In this document: piece by piece, positions 9,471 to 20,355 of the stretch
Layout: each line of letters starts with the position of its first letter
Position numbering within the stretch: the first letter of the stretch is position 1
Assembly: GCF_001014645.1 (NCBI RefSeq)
Contig: NZ_LASZ01000016.1
Span: 22,243-86,242, forward strand
Direction: 5' to 3'
DNA length: 64,000 bases
Origin: Luteimonas sp. FCS-9
GTDB lineage: Bacteria; Pseudomonadota; Gammaproteobacteria; Xanthomonadales; Xanthomonadaceae
Position numbers and translations under genes: made by a program
The notes under the pieces: model-generated
Databases searched by the model: none
Told to the model about the DNA's origin: nothing
What the model saw: the letters and a program-made list of their open reading frames with translations, nothing else

Positions 9471-9534
9471 GTAGGCGCGCGCTCGCGCGCGACGGGCTTT
9501 CCCGGACATGCCCTTCGCGCGCGAGCGCTCCTAC
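9471..9534. repeat. Paired GTAG-type REP element
   Basis: Starts GTAGGCGCGCGCTCGCGCG and ends GCGCGCGAGCGCTCCTAC, an inverted pair around a short centre. It lies between folC and the histidine phosphatase gene and belongs to the same family as the elements near 4.7, 10.3, 23.8 and 35.7 kb. Confidence 0.75.
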
Positions 9535-9538
9535 GGCA

Positions 9539-10183
9539 TCACAGCGCGCGGTGGACCGCCTCGCCGAAGAACGCGGTGTGGTGCGCGCAATCGTTCAGGC
9601 GGACCACGTCGAGACGGTCGACATCCGGGCCCTCGAGCAGGTTGAGCGTGGTCGGCGCCTGCCGGAAGGTCCACAGCTTCGCCAGCGGGATGCCGAGCAC
9701 GCGGCACAGGATCACGCGGTTGACCGCATCGTGCGCGACGATCAGCGCGGTGTCGTCCGCGCCCAGGCCCGCGACCGCGCGCGCGAATGCCGGCCAGGCG
9801 CGGTCGAGCACCTGCTGCAGCGACTCGCCGCCCGGCATCTGCACGGTGTCGGGTGCGTCGCGCCACGCGGCCAGCCGCTCGGGATCGCGTTCGCCGATCT
9901 CGGTCGCGAGCAGGCCTTCCCAGGTCCCGTGCGCGATCTCGGCCAGGCCGGCATCGGTCGTCAACAGGGATTCACGCTCGGCGCCCAGCGCCAGGCGCGC
10001 GGTACGGTTCGCGCGCGACAGCGGCGAACTGACCGCCCGGTCGATGCGCACGTCGGCCAGCCGCGCGCCGAGCAGCGTCGCCTGGCGCTCGCCGACCGGC
10101 GAGAGCGGGATGTCCTCCTGCCCCTGGTAGCGGCCTTCGGCGTTCCACGGCGTTTCGCCGTGGCGGGCAAGCAGGATTCTCAT
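9539..10183 (-). CDS. Histidine phosphatase family protein (phosphoglycerate mutase-like)
   Basis: A 214-residue histidine phosphatase superfamily protein. The catalytic RHGET motif is at residues 7-11 (LLARHGETPWN), with SPLSRANRTA near 53-62, the acid/base region EIAHGTWEGL near 84, and the second histidine in IVAHDAVNRVI near 150. The family includes cofactor-dependent mutases, alpha-ribazole phosphatase (CobC) and broad phosphatases; the sequence does not distinguish between them. It is flanked on both sides by GTAG-type repeats. Confidence 0.87.
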   Translation of the reverse strand: MRILLARHGETPWNAEGRYQGQEDIPLSPVGERQATLLGARLADVRIDRAVSSPLSRANRTARLALGAERESLLTTDAGLAEIAHGTWEGLLATEIGERDPERLAAWRDAPDTVQMPGGESLQQVLDRAWPAFARAVAGLGADDTALIVAHDAVNRVILCRVLGIPLAKLWTFRQAPTTLNLLEGPDVDRLDVVRLNDCAHHTAFFGEAVHRAL

Positions 10184-10234
10184 GCGCGGCTCCTCGGATG
10201 CGGGCGCGCCAGTCTACGGGAGCGTCCCGCCGTT

Positions 10235-10331
10235 GTAGGAGCGCGCTTGGGCGCGATGGGCGCTCCCAGGGCCCGGTCGCGCGCGAGGAACTCTCCGGGG
10301 AAAGCCCATTCGCGCGCGAGCACGCTCCTAC
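10235..10331. repeat. Paired GTAG-type REP element
   Basis: Left unit GTAGGAGCGCGCTTGGGCGC, right unit GCGCGCGAGCACGCTCCTAC, 97 bp overall, with inner GATGGGC / GCCCAT matches. It occupies most of the spacer between the S46 peptidase gene and the histidine phosphatase gene. Confidence 0.8.
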
Positions 10332-10345
10332 GGGGAGTGCGTGGA

Positions 10346-12514
<2,169 letters not shown>

Positions 12515-12640
12515 GGTGGTCCTGTCGGTCGTGGCGGGGCGCCAAGTCTAGAACGTGCCGCCGGTGGCCGGCCAACCCGGACCGGGCCGGGCGCCCCGCG
12601 GCGACGGTGCGGTGCAGCAGGGCCGCCGTCGCGCGGCCCG

Positions 12641-12646
12641 TATAAT
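12641..12646 (+). promoter_or_regulatory. Candidate -10 (TATAAT) for tdh
   Basis: A perfect TATAAT lies 36 bp upstream of the tdh start, followed by a T/C-rich leader. No good -35 is visible at 16-18 bp upstream. Confidence 0.45.
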
Positions 12647-12682
12647 CGCCGCTCTTTTTCCGCCCCCGCAGGCAAGACGACG

Positions 12683-13717
12683 ATGACCCGGACGATGAAG
12701 GCGCTGGTCAAGCGCGAGGCCACCAAAGGCATCTGGATGGAAGAGGTGCCGGTGCCGGCGCCGGGTCCGAACGACGTGCTGATCAAGCTCGAGAAGACCG
12801 CGATCTGCGGCACCGACCTGCACATCTACCTGTGGGACGAGTGGAGCCAGCGCACGATCCGCCCCGGCCTGGTCATCGGCCACGAGTTCGTCGGCCGCAT
12901 CGTCGAGCTCGGCTCGGCGGTCACCGGCTACACGGTCGGCCAGCGCGTGTCCGCCGAGGGCCACCTGGTCTGCGGCCACTGCCGCAACTGCCGCGCCGGC
13001 AAGCCGCACCTGTGCCCGAACACGGTGGGCATCGGCGTGACCCGCGACGGCGCATTCGCCGAGTACATCGCGATGCCGGCGACCAATCTGTGGCCGATCC
13101 CCGACCAGATCCCGTCCGAGCTGGCGGCGTTCTTCGACCCCTACGGCAACGCCGCGCACTGCGCGCTGGAGTTCGACGTCGTCGGCGAGGACGTGCTGAT
13201 CACCGGCGCCGGCCCGATCGGCGTGATGGCCGCGGGCATCTGCAAGCACATCGGCGCGCGCAACGTCGTGGTGACCGACGTCAACGACTACCGCCTCAAG
13301 CTGGCCGCCGACATGGGCGCCACGCGCGTGGTCAACGTCAGCAACACCTCGCTCAAGGAGGTCATGGCCGACCTGCACATGGAGGGTTTCGACGTCGGCC
13401 TGGAGATGAGCGGCAACCCACACGCGTTCAACGACATGCTCGACTGCATGTACCACGGCGGCAAGGTCGCCCTGCTCGGCCTGCTGCCCAAGGGCGCGGG
13501 CATCGACTGGGACCGGATCATCTTCAAGGGCCTGACCGTCCAGGGCATCTACGGGCGGAAGATGTACGAGACTTGGTACAAGATGACCCAGCTCGTGCTG
13601 TCGGGCTTCCCGCTGGGCAAGGTGCTCAGCCATCAGCTGCCGGTCGACGACTTCCAGAAGGGCTTCGACCTGATGGAATCGGGCAAGTCGGGCAAGGTCG
13701 TCCTCAACTGGACCTGA
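12683..13717 (+). CDS. tdh: L-threonine 3-dehydrogenase
   Basis: Zinc- and NAD-dependent oxidation of L-threonine to 2-amino-3-ketobutyrate, the first step of threonine breakdown completed by kbl. 344 residues, medium-chain dehydrogenase. Catalytic zinc site in [10 protein letters not shown] with GHEFVG, structural zinc site [15 protein letters not shown] near residue 97, and the NAD-binding [12 protein letters not shown] near 178. The first ATG (12683) has an AGG ten bases upstream; the ATG four codons later (12695) gives the length and cysteine numbering of E. coli Tdh (Cys38) and is an equally possible start. kbl lies downstream but is separated by another gene. Confidence 0.96.
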   Translation: MTRTMKALVKREATKGIWMEEVPVPAPGPNDVLIKLEKTAICGTDLHIYLWDEWSQRTIRPGLVIGHEFVGRIVELGSAVTGYTVGQRVSAEGHLVCGHCRNCRAGKPHLCPNTVGIGVTRDGAFAEYIAMPATNLWPIPDQIPSELAAFFDPYGNAAHCALEFDVVGEDVLITGAGPIGVMAAGICKHIGARNVVVTDVNDYRLKLAADMGATRVVNVSNTSLKEVMADLHMEGFDVGLEMSGNPHAFNDMLDCMYHGGKVALLGLLPKGAGIDWDRIIFKGLTVQGIYGRKMYETWYKMTQLVLSGFPLGKVLSHQLPVDDFQKGFDLMESGKSGKVVLNWT

Positions 13718-13826
13718 GCTGCGCCCGAGGCGCGCGTGTGCAAGTCCGCCGCATGACGTCCGGCACGTTCGGCGATCGTCAATCCGTTGCAGGCTCGCTG
13801 GAATCGACAACCACAGGAGGTGGGGC

Positions 13827-14843
13827 ATGCGGCATGGACACACGTGCGCTCGACTTTTCGCAGCGACCGCACTGGCACTGATCGCGCCTGCCGCCTTCGC
13901 TGCCGAAACGCCGACCTGCCCTGAGGTTGCCGCGCCGCCGGCGCCGGTATGCCTGGCCACGATGCAGGGACTCGCGTACGCCGACACCGAGGCTGACGCG
14001 CAGATGGCGGCGGAGGCGATCCAGAGCGCTGCAACGCAGTTCAGCAGCGCATTCGGGCGCGCGTTGGCGCCCGGCATGCTGGTGTTGAGCGCCACGTTCG
14101 ACGACGAGCAGGCCCAACGCTTCGCCCGTGATCACAACCTCGGGTTCTGGCAGGTCTGGCTGTCACCTGCCGACAAGCGGGCCCAGGTCGAGACGGTGAT
14201 GCGCCGCGCCAATCCAAATCCCGATGCCGACCGCGTTGCGCAGGTCCTTGGCCACTTGCAAGCGCAGCATTTGAACACCCTGCGCCACGAGCTCGGCCAT
14301 GCGCAGTACCGCGCCGCCTACTGGCCCGATGCCGAGTCCGTCGACGGCCAGTATGGGACGCCCGCTCCGGACTGGCTGGAGGAAGCCGCAGCGGTGCGCA
14401 TGGAAGGAGATGCGGCCCGTGCGCAATACGAGCGCAACTTCTTCGCCGCCCTTCGGACAGAATCACCGGCCGTCCTTCCACTCGCGCAGTTTCTGGCCCA
14501 CACGCACCCGGTCGTTGCGCAGCGGCAGGCGTTGATGCAATCAAGCGGCGTCCAGACCCCTTCCGGCATCCAGGTGATGACGATGTCCGGCGACGGCGCG
14601 CGGGCGGCCAGCCTGTTCTACTCGCAATCGATGCTGTTTGCCGACTTCCTCGACCAGACAAGCATCCAGCCGCACATCCTCGGCGCCATCAGCGACGCGA
14701 TCGCGGCGGGCGCGGATTTCGAGTCCTGGCTTGCCGACACAGGCGCTGTCTACGGCCTGCCGGGCGATATCGCCGCCTTGCAGACGGCCTGGGACGCGTG
14801 GTGCACGGCACGCGCGGGCGGCGCACACGAGGCTGCCGGGTAA
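13827..14843 (+). CDS. Secreted putative zinc metallopeptidase (HExxH), unknown family
   Basis: I do not recognise the family. A 338-residue protein with a clear signal peptide (about 1-26, ending AAFAA). A zincin-type HELGH motif is at residues 154-158 in [16 protein letters not shown], and [14 protein letters not shown] about 27 residues later offers a glutamate (185/186) as third ligand, the gluzincin arrangement. Three cysteines may form disulfides (31, 42 and one near the C-terminus). Strong ribosome-binding site AGGAGGTGGGGC before the ATG. It sits between tdh and kbl, which are normally adjacent, and its codon use is less extreme than theirs, suggesting insertion. The metallopeptidase activity is inferred from motifs only. 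Confidence 0.75.
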   Translation: MRHGHTCARLFAATALALIAPAAFAAETPTCPEVAAPPAPVCLATMQGLAYADTEADAQMAAEAIQSAATQFSSAFGRALAPGMLVLSATFDDEQAQRFARDHNLGFWQVWLSPADKRAQVETVMRRANPNPDADRVAQVLGHLQAQHLNTLRHELGHAQYRAAYWPDAESVDGQYGTPAPDWLEEAAAVRMEGDAARAQYERNFFAALRTESPAVLPLAQFLAHTHPVVAQRQALMQSSGVQTPSGIQVMTMSGDGARAASLFYSQSMLFADFLDQTSIQPHILGAISDAIAAGADFESWLADTGAVYGLPGDIAALQTAWDAWCTARAGGAHEAAG

Positions 14844-14877
14844 ACTGCGCGCATCGCCTCTTCTTCCGGATCGCCCG

Positions 14878-16071
14878 ATGTCCCTGACCGACCGCTACGC
14901 CGACACCCTCGACGAGATCCGCGACGCCGGCCTGTTCAAGTCCGAGCGCGTGATCACCGGCCCGCAGTCCGCGCAGATCACGCTGGCCGACGGGCGCACG
15001 GTGCTGAACTTCTGCGCCAACAACTACCTGGGCCTGGCCGACCACCCTGACATCATCGCCGCGGCCAAGGAGGCGCTCGACACGCATGGCTTCGGCATGG
15101 CCTCGGTGCGCTTCATCTGCGGTACGCAGGACCTGCACAAGCAGCTCGAGAAGACCATCGCCGACTTCTTCGGCAAGCAGGACACGATCCTGTACGCGGC
15201 TTGCTTCGACGCCAACGGCGGGCTGTTCGAGCCGCTGCTCGGCGAGGACGACGCGATCATCAGCGACGCGCTCAACCACGCCTCGATCATCGACGGCGTG
15301 CGGCTGTGCAAGGCCAAGCGCTACCGCTACGCCAATTGCGACATGGCCGACCTGGAGGCGCAGCTCGAGCAGGCGCGCGCCGACGGCGCGAAGACCATCC
15401 TGATCACGACCGATGGCGTGTTCTCGATGGACGGCTTCATCGCGCCGCTCGACGAGATCACCGCACTGGCGCACAAGTACGACGCGCTGGTGCACATCGA
15501 CGAATGCCATGCGACCGGCTTCCTCGGCGCCACCGGGCGTGGGTCGGCCGAGGTCAAGGGCGTGCTGGAGAAGATCGACATCATCACCGGCACGCTCGGC
15601 AAGGCGATGGGCGGCGCGCTGGGCGGCTTCACGACCGCGAAGGCCGAGGTCATCGAGCTGCTGCGCCAGCGCTCGCGCCCGTACCTGTTCTCCAACTCGC
15701 TGCCGCCGCACGTGGTCGCCGCCGGCATCAAGGCCTTCGAGATGCTGGACGCGGCCGGCGAGCTGCGTGAGCGGCTGGTCGAGAACACCCGCTATTTCCG
15801 CGAGCAGATGACCGCGGCCGGGTTCGACGTGCGCCCCGGCACCCACCCGATCAGCCCGGTGATGCTCTACGACGCCAAGCTGGCGCAGCGCTTCGCCGAA
15901 CGTCTGCTCGAAGAAGGCATCTACGCGATCGGCTTCTTCTTTCCGGTCGTGCCCAAGGACCAGGCCCGCATCCGCACCCAGATCAGCGCGGCGCACACGC
16001 GTGCGCAGCTGGACCGCGCGATCGATGCGTTCACCCGCATCGGCCGCGAACTGGGCGTGCTCGCCGCCTGA
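14878..16071 (+). CDS. kbl: Glycine C-acetyltransferase (2-amino-3-ketobutyrate CoA ligase)
   Basis: PLP enzyme that splits 2-amino-3-ketobutyrate with CoA to glycine and acetyl-CoA, the second step of threonine degradation after Tdh. 397 residues, normal length. Alpha-oxoamine synthase hallmarks: [14 protein letters not shown] near residue 42, HASIIDG near 137, [11 protein letters not shown] near 206 and the PLP lysine K242 in GTLGKAMGG. It starts 34 bp after the metallopeptidase gene, so the three genes are probably co-transcribed. Confidence 0.97.
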   Translation: MSLTDRYADTLDEIRDAGLFKSERVITGPQSAQITLADGRTVLNFCANNYLGLADHPDIIAAAKEALDTHGFGMASVRFICGTQDLHKQLEKTIADFFGKQDTILYAACFDANGGLFEPLLGEDDAIISDALNHASIIDGVRLCKAKRYRYANCDMADLEAQLEQARADGAKTILITTDGVFSMDGFIAPLDEITALAHKYDALVHIDECHATGFLGATGRGSAEVKGVLEKIDIITGTLGKAMGGALGGFTTAKAEVIELLRQRSRPYLFSNSLPPHVVAAGIKAFEMLDAAGELRERLVENTRYFREQMTAAGFDVRPGTHPISPVMLYDAKLAQRFAERLLEEGIYAIGFFFPVVPKDQARIRTQISAAHTRAQLDRAIDAFTRIGRELGVLAA

Positions 16072-16076
16072 GACGC

Positions 16077-16100
16077 GCCGCGCGGGGGACCACGCGCGGC
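16077..16100. terminator. Hairpin between the convergent kbl and pseudouridine synthase genes
   Basis: GCCGCGCG and CGCGCGGC form an 8-bp GC stem with an 8-base loop directly after the kbl stop. No T-run follows on either strand, so termination is only a suggestion from its position. Confidence 0.35.
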
Positions 16101-16132
16101 GGCGGCATCGGCGCGCGCCCGCCCGGCCGGCA

Positions 16133-16891
16133 CTAGGCGCGCTCGCGTGCCGCGGGTGCCGAGTGCGGCGCCAGGCGCTCGACCTCGTCGGGCGCGAGTT
16201 CGCGCCAGGCGCCCTTGGCCAGTTCGCCGAGCGCCACGCGCCCGATCGCCACGCGCACCAGCCGCAGCACGCCGACGTCGTGCGCGGCCAGGAGCCGGCG
16301 GATCTGCCGGTTGCGTCCCTCGTCGAGGACGATCTCCAGCCACGCGTTGCGTCCGCCCTGCCGCAATACGCGGGCCGAGGCCGCGCGCAGGTGTTGCCCG
16401 GCGTCCTCGACGCCGGCATGCAGGCCCGCCAGCAGCGCGGCGTCGGGCAACACGTCGACCTGCACGTGGTAGGTCTTGGACGGGCCCTGCTCGGGATCGG
16501 CGATCGACGCGGCCCACACCGGGTCGCTGGTGAACAGCAGCAGGCCCTCGCTGGCCTTGTCGAGGCGGCCGACCGGCGCGATCCACTCGAGACCCGCGCC
16601 GTCGAAGCAGCGGTAGACGGTGTCGCGGCCGCGCTCGTCGCGGGCGGTGGTCACCAGCCCGCGCGGCTTGTTGAGCATCAGGTAGCGGTGCGCCGTGCCG
16701 GTCGCCGCCAGACCGTCGACGACGATGCGCGCCTCGTCGAGCGCGACCGGGTGCTCGGGGTCGCGGACCAGTCGGCCGGCGACACGCACGCGTCCCTCGC
16801 GCACCCAGCGCTCGGCCTCGCTGCGCGAGCACAGCCCGCGCTTGGACAGCACCCGCGCCACCCCGTAGCGCGGCGTCCTGCCGCCGTTCAT
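16133..16891 (-). CDS. rRNA pseudouridine synthase, RsuA/RluB/E/F family
   Basis: A 252-residue RNA pseudouridine synthase. N-terminal S4 RNA-binding domain (about 9-60, GVARVLSKRGLCSRSEAERWVREGRVRV) followed by the catalytic domain with LNKPRGLVTTARD and the active-site aspartate in PVGRLDKASEGLLLFTSD near residue 108, and the C-terminal signature LDEGRNRQIRRLL near 203. The family modifies 16S or 23S rRNA; which uridine cannot be decided here. Convergent with kbl. Confidence 0.9.
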   Translation of the reverse strand: MNGGRTPRYGVARVLSKRGLCSRSEAERWVREGRVRVAGRLVRDPEHPVALDEARIVVDGLAATGTAHRYLMLNKPRGLVTTARDERGRDTVYRCFDGAGLEWIAPVGRLDKASEGLLLFTSDPVWAASIADPEQGPSKTYHVQVDVLPDAALLAGLHAGVEDAGQHLRAASARVLRQGGRNAWLEIVLDEGRNRQIRRLLAAHDVGVLRLVRVAIGRVALGELAKGAWRELAPDEVERLAPHSAPAARERA

Positions 16892-16916
16892 GCGCGCGGC
16901 GCGACCAGACAGACGA

Positions 16917-16938
16917 ACGGCCCGCTCGCGCGGGCCGT
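16917..16938 (-). terminator. Probable terminator of the small exported protein gene
   Basis: A 9-bp perfect stem (ACGGCCCGC / GCGGGCCGT) with loop TCGC, 30 bases after the stop of the gene at 16968-17453, followed on the minus strand by a T-rich stretch (TCGTCTGTCTGG). It also lies just before the pseudouridine synthase start. Confidence 0.55.
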
Positions 16939-16967
16939 CGATGTCGACGCGTCGAGGACGCGGATAC

Positions 16968-17453
16968 TCATTCCGACGGCATCGCCGGTGCCGCGGCCGG
17001 GGCGGCCTCGGCCGGCGCGTTCGGATCGACGCGGCGACCGACGCTGTAGCCGTTCGCCTTGAGCCAGGCGTCGAAATCGTCGGCGGTCATGCGCTTGCCG
17101 CTCTGGGTCATGTTGAACCGGTACGGCGTGTTGTCGAACTCGGTCTGCTTGACGTACGCGGCCGGATCGCCAGGCTGGACCACGCCGGCGGCGGGCGTGG
17201 CCATCGCGACGTTCTGGCAGCGCTCGATCTCCAGCCGCAGCAGTACCTGGTCGACCGACTGCGCGTCGTCGTAGGCGCGCGACAGCACGGCGGTCGTGCC
17301 GAGGCGATAGTTGGGCGCGGCCAGTTCCGGCGACAGCGGCACCAGCGCGGTCGGCTGCAGCGGACGGGCGGCACGCGTGTCCAGGTCGGCGCAATCGGCT
17401 GCCTGGCCGGCAAGCGGAAGGGCGAGCAGAGTCGTCAACACGATGGCGCGCAT
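16968..17453 (-). CDS. Small exported protein of unknown function
   Basis: Not recognised. 161 residues with a signal peptide at about 1-18 (MRAIVLTTLLALPLAGQA, cleavage near GQAAD). The mature part contains two cysteines (CADL and RCQN), a region like NYRLGTTAVLSRAYDDAQ, and ends in an Ala/Pro-rich tail. The ATG at 17453 is chosen because it begins the signal peptide; the frame continues upstream without a plausible leader. It is preceded by a long non-coding spacer and followed by a terminator-like hairpin, so probably a single-gene unit. Confidence 0.75.
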   Translation of the reverse strand: MRAIVLTTLLALPLAGQAADCADLDTRAARPLQPTALVPLSPELAAPNYRLGTTAVLSRAYDDAQSVDQVLLRLEIERCQNVAMATPAAGVVQPGDPAAYVKQTEFDNTPYRFNMTQSGKRMTADDFDAWLKANGYSVGRRVDPNAPAEAAPAAAPAMPSE

Positions 17454-17632
17454 AACTGGTCCCTGGAGTCGAATTGGCCTGAAGTGTATGCGCCAAGTCA
17501 CCGCCCGACAAGGGAAATTCTGCTTTCACGCATTCACTTAGCGAGGACGCGGGCACGCTCCTTCCGCGGCGATGGCGGAAAAAGACGCAAAAAATCTCTT
17601 CTCCCAAATGCTCGAATGCGCATTCCACTTCT

Positions 17633-17827
17633 GATGGGCAGCGGCCTGCCAGCCGGAAGCCGCTCTCCCCTCGGTCAAGGCCGCTTCGCGGTCCGGCCAC
17701 GCGAAGCACGCGTGGCCTTCGCATGGATGCGCGGCAATGCCGCCCACGCCATCCATTCTCACCCTGCCTTGACTCGGGCGCGCGCCATCGGTGGCGCGCT
17801 TGACGCGGCCACCGCCCGTCAGTCCGC
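17633..17827. repeat. Dispersed structured repeat, copy 1 (with insert)
   Basis: Positions 17633-17681 match 45034-45082 at 47 of 49 bases, and 17763-17827 match 45085-45149 at 57 of 65. Between them this copy has 81 extra bases (17682-17762) where the other has two. The flanks GTCAAGGC / GCCTTGAC pair to enclose the insert, and a second hairpin GCGCGCCA-TCGG-TGGCGCGC lies at 17780-17799. Confidence 0.85.
17682..17762. repeat. 81-bp two-hairpin palindromic insert inside repeat copy 1
   Basis: Contains a 9-bp hairpin GGCCACGCG-AAGCA-CGCGTGGCC (17695-17717) and a second nested one with ATGGATG / CATCCAT (17723-17756) around GCGGCA-A-TGCCGC. Together with the enclosing GTCAAGGC / GCCTTGAC stem this gives a three-way-junction layout. 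An AAGCA-loop hairpin of the same design is at 52716-52738. Confidence 0.7.
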
Positions 17828-17970
17828 TCCCGTAGACGTTTGCAACTTCACTTCGGATGGACTCGGAATCGCCCGCGGGGAGCAGCCGCCGGCCGGCGAG
17901 ACGCGCGGTCCGGAGAAGAGCCCTTGATCAAGCGAGCAGAAGTTGGATTCCCTGACTTAGGCCAAGAACC

Positions 17971-18003
17971 AAAAAAGAAGCCCGGCGTGAGCCGGGCTTC
18001 TTC
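17971..18003 (-). terminator. Rho-independent terminator of ompA
   Basis: GAAGCCCGGC-GTGA-GCCGGGCTTC, a 10-bp stem at 17977-18000, with six A on the left, which reads as a U-run after the hairpin for the minus-strand ompA transcript. It lies 27 bases past the ompA stop. Confidence 0.9.
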
Positions 18004-18026
18004 GTGTTGCTTCGCTGGCGCCAGAA

Positions 18027-19100
18027 TCAGTTCTGGACGTTCAGCTCGGTGCGGCGGTTGCGCGCACGACCTTCCGGATTGTCCGAACCATCCGCGTTGG
18101 TGTTCGGCGCGATCGGACGGCTCTCGCCGTAACCGGTCGGGCCCACCAGGCGGTCGGCGGTGATGCCGTTGCTGGTCAGGTGGTCGTACACGGCCTTCGC
18201 ACGGCGCTCCGACAGGCGCTGGTTGTAGGCGTCCGTACCGACGGAGTCGGTGTGGCCTGCAACCTCGACGCGCAGTTCGGGGTAGCGACGCAGGATCTCG
18301 ACGGCCTCGTTCAGGATCGCCACCGCGTCGGGACGCAGCGTCGAACGGTCGAAGTCGAAGTTCACGCCGTTCAGGTCGATCGTGATCGGAGCCGGCGGCG
18401 GCGGAGCCGGGGCGGGAGCCGGCGGCGGCGGCGGCGGAGCCGGGGGAGCCGGCGGTGCCGGCGGCGGGCCGAGCGGGACCACGACGCCGACCGAGGCCAG
18501 CACGTCGCCGAAGTAGCTCTCGTTCGAGTTGTGCGGGTAGCCGGCCCAGTCACGCGAACCGTTGGCGGCGACGCTGCTGTCGTCGAAATCGGCGCGGTAG
18601 GCGACTTCCGCACGCACGGCGACGCGCTTGTCGAACGTGGTCTGCAGACCGGCGCCGACCTTGGCGGCGAAGTTGCCGTCCTTGCGCTCGCCCGGCGAGT
18701 TCGGGCTCGGGAACGCGCTGAACTCTTCTTCCGAGCGCTGGTAGCCGACACCTGCGAGCAGGTAGGGGTTCCAGCCACGGCCTTCGGAGATGAAGTGGTA
18801 GCGGAAGTCGATCGAGGCGCCGTACTGGCTCCAGTTCAGATCGGGGTTCGCGCCTTCGACGCTGCTGTCGAAACCGGGGTTCTGATAGTTCAGCTCACCG
18901 TCGATCGACCAGTTCGGGCTGATGAAACGACCAAAACCGATGGTGCCGAACGGGGTGTCGTCGGTGCGGCGGTCTTCGGCCTGGAAGTTGTAGCCGACGG
19001 AGCCGGTCAGGTACCAGCGGTCGTCGAACTCCTGGGCATTGGCGGCCTGCACCAAGCCGAGGCCGCCGAGCAGAGCGGCGCAGAGGAGTTTCTTATTCAT
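18027..19100 (-). CDS. ompA: OmpA family outer-membrane protein
   Basis: Outer-membrane protein tethering the envelope to peptidoglycan; 357 residues. Signal peptide about 1-22 (ending ANAQ), an eight-strand-type beta-barrel to about residue 208 (WYLTGSVGYNF, SIDFRYHF, YLLAGVGYQRS), a striking Pro/Ala-rich linker about 211-243, and an OmpA C-terminal domain about 245-357 (NFDFDRSTLRPDA, VEVAGHTDSVGTDAYNQRLS, ERRAKAVYDHL). The ATG is preceded by AGGAGC. A strong terminator follows. Codon use is typical of a highly expressed gene. Confidence 0.95.
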   Translation of the reverse strand: MNKKLLCAALLGGLGLVQAANAQEFDDRWYLTGSVGYNFQAEDRRTDDTPFGTIGFGRFISPNWSIDGELNYQNPGFDSSVEGANPDLNWSQYGASIDFRYHFISEGRGWNPYLLAGVGYQRSEEEFSAFPSPNSPGERKDGNFAAKVGAGLQTTFDKRVAVRAEVAYRADFDDSSVAANGSRDWAGYPHNSNESYFGDVLASVGVVVPLGPPPAPPAPPAPPPPPPAPAPAPPPPAPITIDLNGVNFDFDRSTLRPDAVAILNEAVEILRRYPELRVEVAGHTDSVGTDAYNQRLSERRAKAVYDHLTSNGITADRLVGPTGYGESRPIAPNTNADGSDNPEGRARNRRTELNVQN

Positions 19101-19349
19101 GTTGTATCAGCTCCTGTTGAAGGGGGAATGCGTCATGGCATCGGTTTGAGGCGTCAAACGCACACGCCTTGGGGACATAGCCTAAAGTCAGCTGTGTGAA
19201 GGCGTCGTTAACGCTAACGTAACGGTTGAAAGATTCCAACGGAACGACACCTTACCGTTCATCCAGGCTTTGGTTAAGCCGGGAACTCCCAACGGCGCCG
19301 CATTGTCGTGATTCGATGTGCGCGTGGCGTCAAGAAACGACGGTCCCCG

Positions 19350-20285
19350 TCACCTGCCCCGGGTGCCGTCCGCCACCTGCACCCACGGCGGCGATCCGCC
19401 CAGTTCAGCCAGCAGGAACTCGACGAACGCCCGTGTGCGCGGCGGCACGAGCCGGCGCGCGGGCATGACCGCGTGGATGCCGCTCTGGGGCGGGGCGTGG
19501 CGGCGCAGCACGCGCACCAGCCTGCCGGCGCGCAGGTCGTCGGCGACGTGCCACACCGAGTGCATGGCGATGCCCTCCCCGGCCAGCGCCGCGTCGCGCA
19601 GGGTCTCGCCCAGCGTGCTCTCCATGCGGCCGGACACCACCACCTCGCTCCGCCCACCGCGCGCGTCGAGCAGCGTCCAGCGGTCCTGGCGGCCCTGGCT
19701 GCCGACCAGCAGCAGGCAGTCGTGGCGCACCAGGTCGGCCGGTACCCGCGGGTGGCCGCGCCGGCGCAGGTAGTCGGGCGAGGCGACCAGCACGCGGTCG
19801 TTGTCGGCGATGCGGCGCGCGACGAGCCGCGAGTCGTCGAGCGCGCCGATCCGGATCGCCAGGTCGAACCCCTCCCGGACCAGGTCCACCAGTTGGTCGC
19901 TCATGTGCACGCTCAGCCGCAGGGCGGGATGCAGGGCGAGGAACCGCGGCAGCAGCGGCGAGACGTGCTGACGGCCGAACGAGGCCGACATCGTCACCCG
20001 CAGCGTGCCCGCGATGCCGCGCCCGCCGCTCTCGCGCAGGCTCGCGGCGAGGCTGTCGAGGTCCTCGACCAGCGCGCGCCCGCGGGTGGCCAGTGCCGTG
20101 CCCTCAGCAGTGGGATGCAGCCGCCGCGTCGTCCGGTGCAGCAGGCGCACGCCGAGCGCGGCCTCCAGCCGCTTCAACCGCTGGCTGGCGACGGCGGGCG
20201 AGAGGTCGAGCGCCCGCGCGGCGGCACTGATCGAACCCAGGTCGACCACGCGCAGGAACAGGGCGATGTCGTCGAGGCGCTCCAT
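19350..20285 (-). CDS. LysR-family transcriptional regulator
   Basis: 311 residues. N-terminal winged helix-turn-helix about 1-60 (VVDLGSISAAARALDLSPAVASQRLKRLEAALG) and a LysR substrate-binding domain (GTLRVTMSASFGRQHVSPLLPRFL onward). It resembles the CrgA/DmlR subgroup by its N-terminus (MERLDDIALFLRVV). It is divergent from the MFS transporter gene with about 70 bp between, which contains an inverted repeat, so it probably controls that transporter and the two oxidoreductases after it. The inducer is unknown. Confidence 0.92.
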   Translation of the reverse strand: MERLDDIALFLRVVDLGSISAAARALDLSPAVASQRLKRLEAALGVRLLHRTTRRLHPTAEGTALATRGRALVEDLDSLAASLRESGGRGIAGTLRVTMSASFGRQHVSPLLPRFLALHPALRLSVHMSDQLVDLVREGFDLAIRIGALDDSRLVARRIADNDRVLVASPDYLRRRGHPRVPADLVRHDCLLLVGSQGRQDRWTLLDARGGRSEVVVSGRMESTLGETLRDAALAGEGIAMHSVWHVADDLRAGRLVRVLRRHAPPQSGIHAVMPARRLVPPRTRAFVEFLLAELGGSPPWVQVADGTRGR

Positions 20286-20292
20286 CGATCTT

Positions 20293-20315
20293 CAATCTTT
20301 CGTTGAAAGTGATTG
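20293..20315. promoter_or_regulatory. Inverted repeat between the LysR gene and the MFS operon
   Basis: CAATCTTTC-GTT-GAAAGTGATTG is an interrupted palindrome of the size of LysR-type operator sites, placed in the divergent intergenic region only a few bases from the LysR start. Assigned by position and symmetry only. Confidence 0.5.
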
Positions 20316-20355
20316 TCGATCCTAACCCTGTCTGTCCGGATCGCCGCTTTCGAGA

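Larger units (their letters stand above)
17454..18026. other. 573-bp non-coding spacer with dispersed repeat
   Basis: No supported gene. It holds one copy of a dispersed structured repeat (17633-17827) with an 81-bp palindromic insert, and the ompA terminator at its right end. The part 17520-17630 is comparatively AT-rich (GGAAAAAGACGCAAAAAATC), the promoter side for the exported protein gene. Confidence 0.7.

Noticed and set aside
13692..13826. Frameshift or fusion between tdh and the metallopeptidase gene
   Set aside because: tdh ends normally and the next gene has its own strong ribosome-binding site and signal peptide.
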